Below, one piece after another: positions 58,357-64,000 of a DNA stretch of 64,000 nucleotides. Source of the DNA: Dryomyza anilis (lineage: Eukaryota; Arthropoda; Insecta; Diptera; Dryomyzidae). Every line of letters begins with the position of its first letter. Position 1 is the first letter of the stretch. The notes under the pieces are model-generated. The model was not told the origin of the DNA, ran no database searches, and saw nothing but the letters and a program-made list of their open reading frames with translations. The stretch is taken from positions 39,384,751 through 39,448,750 of the forward strand of contig OX638130.1 of NCBI GenBank assembly GCA_951804985.1, written 5' to 3'. A program made the translations under genes and the position numbers.

Positions 58357-58674
58357 GTAAATATATTTTAATACTATAAATTTAAAAAAATGCTTAGCAA
58401 AAGGTATTTTAGTGTAACTCTTTCAGTTGCTCTCTTTGTATTTCGAAACGAGTAACTATTATACGAAAGTGATTTTATAAAAGTTATGACGTTTTCAAAG
58501 TCAAGTAAAATGAAATTCAAATTAACCTAACGGAATTTTGACGTACAATTTTCGATTCATCATGCATTGCGAAATACAGATACTGCGTTTATAATAATAA
58601 GATTTCAAATTAAACCGATTTTAAATAATTTTATTCCGTAGTTTTATCAATGTTATATTTTTATATGTTTTCAG

Positions 58675-58719
58675 GTTCACGGAAATCATTTTCTTCCATA
58701 TTCTGCATGCTTGCGTTAA
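58675..58719 (+). CDS. Gene 2 exon 6 (possible last exon)
   Basis: TTTTCAG acceptor, then 'VHGNHFLPYSACLR' and stop, in phase with exon 5. It may instead be that the ancestral frame continued and this stop is a lesion. Confidence 0.4.
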   Translation, partial: VHGNHFLPYSACLR

Positions 58720-58730
58720 ACCACTAAAAT

Positions 58731-58946
58731 TTGGAAGGATTGAAAGAGCAACTATTGCAGACTCAAAATGCAGTTCTTAAATTGTTTACTACTACGACTG
58801 AGTTAGACTCTATGCTCGGGAAACAACCGTTTATTTCACTACAAGCAAGAAGCATATTTGATAGTATAACCAACATTTTTGTTGTCGTGGATACTATCAA
58901 ATATGCTTGTGAAACGTTTGCGGAAGCTCTAAGCATACTTTTCTAA
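58731..58946 (+). other. Unassigned 71-codon frame containing a long hairpin
   Basis: Without ATG the frame reads 'EGLKEQLLQTQNAVLKLF' and further 'SITNIFVVVDTIKYACETF'. It lies 11 bp behind the exon 6 stop. An 18-bp perfect inverted repeat (58850-58867/58891-58908) lies inside. It may be the decayed 3' end of gene 2 or non-coding. Confidence 0.35.
58850..58908. repeat. Perfect 18-bp inverted repeat, 23-nt loop
   Basis: AAGCATATTTGATAGTAT and its exact complement. The loop contains a second stem CAACA/TGTTG. A 59-nt hairpin RNA could form on either strand. Confidence 0.9.
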
Positions 58947-59149
58947 GTGTTTCACGTTTTTTAATTTGGAATATCCTCCCGCAGCAATAAATTTTTGGAT
59001 ATTAATTCAAAGAGGTTTATTTCAAATGACCACTAAAAGCGACTAGTATCTAACACAATCGCATGTATTTTAAATTATTGTAATGAATAATTTTTGTGAT
59101 TTTAATTTTATTTTTAATTATTATATATAAATAAATACAGAATATATTA

Positions 59150-59600
59150 AAAACTAATACAGTGTAATAATTATTTCATAGCTGTTAAATAAATACAAAA
59201 TTTATTAAAAATAAATGCAGATGTACAACATGTATTTACAACATGATGTATTTACAACATTTCTTATTACGTTTAAATAAATGCGGAATGTAGTTGAAAT
59301 AAATGCATATGTAGTAATTTTACTACGATTACTTGACGTTTAAATAAATACCGCATGTAGTAAAATTTAATGTATATGTAGTAATTTTTCTACATTATTT
59401 TTGAAGTTTAAATAAACACAGAATATAGTAAAAATATATGCAAATGTAGTAGTTTGTCTACATTTTTCATGAGGTTTAAATAAATACAGAATGTAGCAAA
59501 AATAAATACAAATGTAGTAATTTATCTACATTATCCGTGACGTTTAAATGAATATGTATACATTTTTTACGACGTTTAAATAAATAAAAAATGCAGTTAT
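59150..59600. repeat. ~67-bp minisatellite
   Basis: GACGTTTAAATAAATA or one- to two-base variants recur near 59271, 59337, 59405, 59472, 59540 and 59571, with AATGTAGTAAAAATAAATGC and GTAGTAATTTNTCTACATT parts between. About six diverged units. Confidence 0.8.
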
Positions 59601-59737
59601 TTCCAGTACATATGTAGTCAAATTTTATATTAAAATACAGTAAATTTATGTAGTAATTTTCCATATAAAAACAACTACATCAGTTTAGTAAAAATAAATA
59701 CATATGTATTTATTTAAAGACATTTTTAGTTATTTTA

Positions 59738-59812
59738 ACTTAATAACACCTACTATAAAACATCCCTACTTTAAAATTTCCCATGTGATCTAACCTTCCC
59801 AACTGGTTTTTA
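59738..59812 (+). mobile_element. Family-B 3' end fragment
   Basis: TTCCCATGTGATCTAACCTT then CCCAACTGG, as at 16700-16765. Only the end is present. Confidence 0.65.
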
Positions 59813-60284
59813 ATACAAACTAAATTGTTTGAATAAATTTGCATTTTTATATAGCATGCTAATTGAAATGTTATAGATATTAACCAATGGTTTTTTAATA
59901 AAACAAATTATGCGGAATTTGTCAAAAACCAAAATCTAGAAAATTAGTTTGGCACTGTCTACTTACATTGAGTTAATTTTCAATTATAAACAAAAATACG
60001 GTCTTTGAAAAATATGTTTATAAATTCAAATCCAAAGAGCAAACAATATTGTAAATAGTTCCTGGCGCAAGTGCCTCGGTTATGCTCTTAGTACTTACTG
60101 GCGGCGCTGCTCTTCCTCGGTCCACTCTATGTACAGGTGCAGCATGCCACGGTTCGCTTATTTTTTGGTGAGTTTTGTAAATGTTAAATATACTTAGAAG
60201 CTAATTTTCAAATTACTACTCAAGATCTTGAGGGCTCGCTGAGCTATAGCTCTGCTTACGCAATTATATAGTGGCGCCGCTTAC
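59813..60284. other. Low-repeat interval, possible exon debris
   Basis: Around 60090-60160 the base composition is less AT-rich than the surroundings. On the minus strand a GCCA|GTAAGT splice-donor-like site ends a frame with 'LHLYIEWTEEEQRRQ'. I recognise no protein. Confidence 0.3.
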
Positions 60285-60554
60285 TTATAATTTGTTTTTC
60301 GCGTCTGTATGATGTCGCTTCTGTTGCAAACGTTCACTCCCATGGTGGTGAGTTTTGTGACGCCGCTCTATGCCACCGCGCATCGGCATATAGCTGAAGT
60401 TGGCATTTGTGATATCGGGAAAGTGCGCAAATGTTTTATTAAGACACCTTTTCATTTCCTCTTCTAGGTTTTCAATTAATTGGACCACACTGTTCGACTT
60501 ATATTCGGCATGTTTGTTTGCACACGTCACATTGTAACACCTTTTCACGGACAC
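60285..60554 (-). CDS. Unrecognised 89-codon ORF
   Basis: Starts 'MSVKRCYNVTCANKHAEYKS', contains an acidic helix ('QLIENLEEEMKRCLNK') and ends His/Arg-rich ('ERRHKTHHHGSERLQQKRHH'). The codons upstream in another frame have a Cys-x-Cys/Cys-x2-Cys pattern ('ICRRRVREKVLQCDVCKQ'). Base composition is richer in GC than its surroundings, so it may be an exon or a mobile-element remnant. Confidence 0.3.
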   Translation of the reverse strand: MSVKRCYNVTCANKHAEYKSNSVVQLIENLEEEMKRCLNKTFAHFPDITNANFSYMPMRGGIERRHKTHHHGSERLQQKRHHTDAKNKL

Positions 60555-60937
60555 GCCTTCTGCAAATACATGGGTTTTCTCGATCTACTGGAAATGTGAC
60601 ATCAACATATTTGTTCTTATGAGCTACCATGTGCTGGCCCTGATCGGTTGGGTGTTTGCTGCAAACTTTGGACATTAGCTAATACCCAAACGCACTGCAA
60701 GACTTTCTGAGATCAAGTATGGACTGGTTGGTGCTCTGACCGAAAAACAAATCATCTTACAATTTATATATATAAGCCGTGCAGTAAAAATGTAATTTGT
60801 TATTGACGTATTGAAAAAATTATATATAAACGCACCATTACTGTTGTTGGTCCTTTAAATTATGTTAGACCGTATCATTAAATTTTTGCTATGTTTAGTA
60901 GTACTATAATAAGGTTTTTAAATGTTTACGAATTTTA
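60555..60937. other. Interval without recognised gene
   Basis: Nothing recognised apart from the Cys-rich frame fragment mentioned for the neighbouring ORF. Confidence 0.35.
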
Positions 60938-60957
60938 CTTACTTACTTAAATGGCCC

Positions 60958-62631
60958 TTACAACCGTGGGTCGGTTTTGGCCGCTGAGATAAAGCCGCGC
61001 CAGTCACTTCTGCTTTGCGCGCGCTGACGCCAGTTAGAAATACCAAGCGTTGTCAGGTTGTCCTCAACTTGGTCTTTCCAACGCAGATTTGGACGACCTC
61101 TTCTACGATGTCCACCTTCGAGCCTCGATTCAAGCACCTTCTTAGCTGGAGTGTTTTCATCCATTCGTTCGACATGACCTAGCCAGCGAAGCCGCTGGAT
61201 CTTGATGCGCTTGACTATGTCAATGTCATCGAATAACTCATACAGCTCATGGTTCATCCTGATTTTATACTCATTATCCAAGCAGATAGGGCCAAAGATT
61301 TTACGGAGAATCTTTCTCTCGAACGCTCCCAGTACTCTCTCATCGGTGGAGGCCAACGTCCATGTTTCTGCACCATAAAGTAGGACGGGCATGATGAGTG
61401 CCTTGTAGAGCGTTATTTTTGTCCGGCGAGAGAGGGCTCTACTTTTCAATTGCCTACTGAGCCCAAAGTAGCACCTGTAGGCAAGAGTTATTCTCCATTT
61501 AATCTCCAGGCTGACGTCGTTGTTGCTGTTGATGCTGGATCACAAATAAACGAAGTCCTTCACAATGTCGAACTTGTGGGTGTCAAAATCAGCTTTTTGT
61601 CCAAGACGCACGTACTCTTTTGTGCTTGTTGACACAAGGAACTTCGTCTTGTCCTCGTTCACCCATTCGACGCGACTCTTTCTCCAATCTGGAGAATGCT
61701 GCGCTGACTGCTCGTGTGCTCCTGCCAATGATATCAATATCGTCGGCATATGCGAGCAGCATGACACTTTTGTTGAGGATAGTGCCGCTTTGACGGAGTT
61801 CGGCAGCTCGAACTATTTTCTCCATCAATAAATTAAAAAAGTCGCACGGTAGGGAGTCACCCTGCCTGAAACCTCTCTCGGTACAAAATGGCTCGGAGAG
61901 GTCTTTTCCTATTCTCACTGAACAACGTATGTTGCTCAGGGTCATCCCGCAAAGCCTTATAAGTTTCGCAGGTATACCGAACTCAGACATTGCGGCGTAT
62001 AATCGTTCCCTTATCGAAGTGTGGAAGGCGGCTTTATAGTCGACTAATAGTGGAGGGTGTCGATCTGTTTTTCTAGGGTATTTTCCTGGATTAGGCGCAA
62101 TGTGAAAATCTGATCTATGGTGGATTTTCCAGGTCTGAAGCCGCACTGATAAGGTCCAATCAGTCTGTTGACGATGGGCTTCAGTCTTTCACATAATACG
62201 CTCGATATAACCTTGTATGCGATATTGAGTAGGCTGATCCCACGGTAGTTGGCGCAGATAGTGGGATCCCCTTTCTTAAGGATTGGGCAGATTACACTGA
62301 GGTTCCAGTCACTTGGCATGCTTTCATCCGACCATATTCTGCTTACGAGCTCGTGCATGCTCTCTATTAGCTCTTCGCCTCCGGTCTTAAACAATTCAGC
62401 AGGCAGGCCATCAGCACCTGCGGCTTTGTTGTTTTTCAGCCGAGCGATGGCTGTTCTGACTTCGTCATGGTCTAATGGCGGAATCTCAACGTCGGCATCA
62501 AGTACTGGGGTTGACGGGTTTACTTCTCTATAGGTGGAATTGCGGTCATCATCACCGGTAAGCAGTTTAGAGAAGTGATCCCTCCATATCTTCAGTGTGC
62601 TCTGGATATCTGTGACTAGATCCGTTTTCAT
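60958..62631 (-). pseudogene. Reverse transcriptase, RTE copy 3
   Basis: 62044-62631: 'RLKNNKAAGADGLPAELFKT', 'ANYRGISLLNIAYKV' and 'CGFRPGKSTIDQIF'. 61589-62146: 'VDYKAAFHTSIRERL' (A-F-D has become A-F-H), 'FRQGDSLPCDFFNLL' and 'LLAYADDIDIIG' (YADD intact). 60958-61449: the C-terminal part to 'ISAAKTDPRL'. Frameshifts are near 62050, 61660 and 61450. RT would copy element RNA at the nicked target. Confidence 0.86.
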
Positions 62632-62676
62632 CTTTACAAGTAGAGGCTCCGGATTTTGAACCTCCGGCTAGGCGTC

Positions 62677-63958
62677 TTATTTTCTCGTTCCAGTCCCCAT
62701 GCATCTCAATCTCCTCACACTCACGTCTTTCTGTATCGCTTTTTTACGCCTGAAAAGACGTCTCTCTTCCCTTCTCTTCTCTTTGTATTGCTCCTTCGCC
62801 GCTCGCGTAGCTACTGACTGCAGGGTAGATTTGGTATTGGCCGCGCGACACTCGTGGTCATACCACTGATTCCTCAGGGGGCGTTGGAATCCAAGCACCT
62901 CTTCAGCAGCCGTACGCATAGAGCAGGAGACATGGTCCCACTGCGCGCTTTTATCATCGAGAGGAGGAGTGCTTTGTATAAGTAGGTGTGAGAGTCGAGT
63001 GGAAAAGGCTTGCGTTGTCTGTTGTGATAGCAGTTTTCCGACGTCTAGCTTTCTCTGCGTTTGGTTCCGTACGTTCTTCGCAGCGCTTAAGCGTGTGCGG
63101 ACCCTGGCTGCTACAAGGTAATGATCCGAGTCCATATTTGCACCTCGGATAGTGCGTATGTCCATCACGCTCGAAGCGTGCCTTCCGTCAATCACAACGT
63201 GATCCATTTGGTTTCGCGTTTTTTGATCGGGCGACAACCATGTGGCCTTGTGGATATCGAAATGTTCGAATCTAGTGATACTAACTACCATGTCTCGTGC
63301 TGCGGCGAAGTCGATTAGCCTCGTTCCGTTATCGGAAGTGTTGGCATGGAGGCTAAATTTTCCGATTGTTGGACAATAGATGGCTTCTCTGCCCACCTTG
63401 GCGTTAAAATCGCCTAGCACGATTTTGATATCGTGGCGGGTGCAGCGCTCGTATGCGTTGTCTAGGCGCTCGTAGAAGCGCTCCTTTGTCTCATCATCTT
63501 TCTCGTTCGTCGGAGCTTGTGCATAAATTAGGCTAATGTTGAAATATTTTGCCTTGATGCGAATTGTTGCCAGTCTTTCGCCCACGGGCGTGAACCTAGA
63601 GACAAGGTGGTGGAGTCTCTTGCCGACTACAAATCCACATCCAAATTCATGTCTCTCCGCATGGCAGCTGTAGTAGATATCACAGGACGTGTTTCGAGCA
63701 GTCCTGTTCCGTCCATCGCATTTCCTGGATAGTGGTTATGTCAGCCTTATATGTTTCGAGGACATCTTCCAGCTGGATAGAGGCACCTTCCCTATAAAGG
63801 GTCCGGACATTCCAGGTGCATATCCGTAAATCATGGTCCTTAAAACGTTTGCGTGGGTCGTCATCGTGGTAATAGGTCGTTATCTGAGGCTTCTTTTGTG
63901 TTTTCATTGGGCGCATAGGATTTTTCCATGACTTCGTCATGTTGAAGCGGTCAGGCAC
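62677..63958 (-). pseudogene. AP-type endonuclease, RTE copy 3
   Basis: Frames 63680-63958 ('LRICTWNVRTLYREGASIQL', 'DITTIQEMRW') and 62677-63585. The second has 'YAQAPTNEKDDETKERFYER', 'IVLGDFNAKVGREAIYCPTI', 'TRNQMDHVVIDGR' and 'GANMDSDHYLVAARVRTR'. All active-site blocks (N, E, D-x-N, S-D-H) are present, unlike in copies 2 and 2'. One frameshift (near 63600-63690) separates the first third. Confidence 0.86.
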
Positions 63959-64000
63959 GTTGCCTTGTGATAATCGCCCCCATGGCCCCCGTTTAAGAAT

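Larger units (their letters stand above)
45672..58719 (+). pseudogene. Gene 2, multi-exon, interrupted by a 10.6-kb gypsy insertion
   Basis: Proposed exons: 45672-45800, 45857-~46005, 46360-46553, 46955-47047 plus 57684-57720 (one exon split by the retroelement), 58166-58356, 58675-58719. Sites seen: GAG|GTAAAT and TTTCAG|CAC (phase 0), GAAG|GTAATT and TAGCAG|ATG (phase 1, joining 'EDSDNE' to 'DVEEEGENLQSW'), CTC|GTAAAT and TTTCAG|GTT (phase 0). Parts read 'ILKTLRTHYENYSAF', 'AIAKQIKILFPNESE', 'IYYKPSTKMKRKVQ', 'RWRVSIKYRRSQLIR' and 'LVLEWPSYTEGYG'. They resemble unnamed insect proteins that often sit with transposase-like genes; function unknown. Start and exon 1-3 joints are uncertain. Confidence 0.55.
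60938..63983 (-). mobile_element. RTE-type LINE copy 3, most complete
   Basis: From GGGGGCGATTATCACAAGGC (minus strand, 63983) to GGGCCATTTAAGTAAGTAAG (60938), about 3.05 kb, giving the family length. It codes for endonuclease then RT with no RNase H, which is RTE organisation. No large deletion, but several frameshifts. It has no partner in the inverted duplication. Confidence 0.88.

Overview
This is a repeat-dominated piece of an insect genome, most likely a higher fly (Diptera, Brachycera). The evidence is the AT-rich base composition, short repeats with paired (TA)n and (GTCY)n tracts like the dipteran mini-me/DINE class, Ty3/gypsy elements primed by a tRNA-Ser-type site, RTE- and LOA-type non-LTR retrotransposons, and a DD37E mariner. 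I could not name the species. I found no intact ordinary host gene. Almost every open frame is a decayed mobile-element protein.

Layout. 1-5.94 kb: a Ty3/gypsy element on the minus strand (integrase end at the left, gag, primer-binding site and 5' LTR at the right) with its RT palm and integrase core deleted. 6.2-18.97 kb: a block of ~0.88 kb tandem satellite units, split by a BEL/Pao remnant (6.6-8.65 kb), a tRNA-derived SINE (8.7-9.0 kb) and a nested cluster of short Helentron-like repeats and fold-backs (10.2-16.8 kb). 18.97-40.36 kb: nested palindromes. A TIR element ('Z') carries two short Helentron-like repeats and a 6.2 kb block holding two RTE copies between (TA)n tracts. That 6.2 kb block recurs inverted at 33.98-40.36 kb. 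Small Harbinger-like and other fold-back MITEs lie at 30.5-32.8 kb.

41.5-58.9 kb: the least familiar part. On the plus strand lie the remains of a large transposase-like gene (42.7-45.1 kb, cut by a DD37E mariner with TIRs and a TA duplication). It is followed by a second multi-exon gene whose exons (45.67-58.72 kb) keep reading phase at the junctions I could test. The fourth exon of that second gene is interrupted by a 10.6 kb gypsy insertion (47.05-57.68 kb). This insertion is odd: its two LTRs point toward each other instead of the same way, its pol is cut off in RNase H, and its gag holds a LOA-type LINE that lacks its RT YADD segment.

58.7-64 kb: a strong hairpin, a ~67 bp minisatellite, an unrecognised ORF region, and the most complete RTE copy (60.94-63.98 kb, minus strand).

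Most of these sequences do not cooperate; they are layers of insertion. Two themes recur. Inverted (fold-back) junctions occur from 10 bp to 6 kb. Three independent internal deletions removed catalytic cores and left a palindrome or tandem copy at the joint, which suggests repair with templated insertion. The transposase-like gene plus its downstream companion is the best candidate for an undescribed two-gene system.
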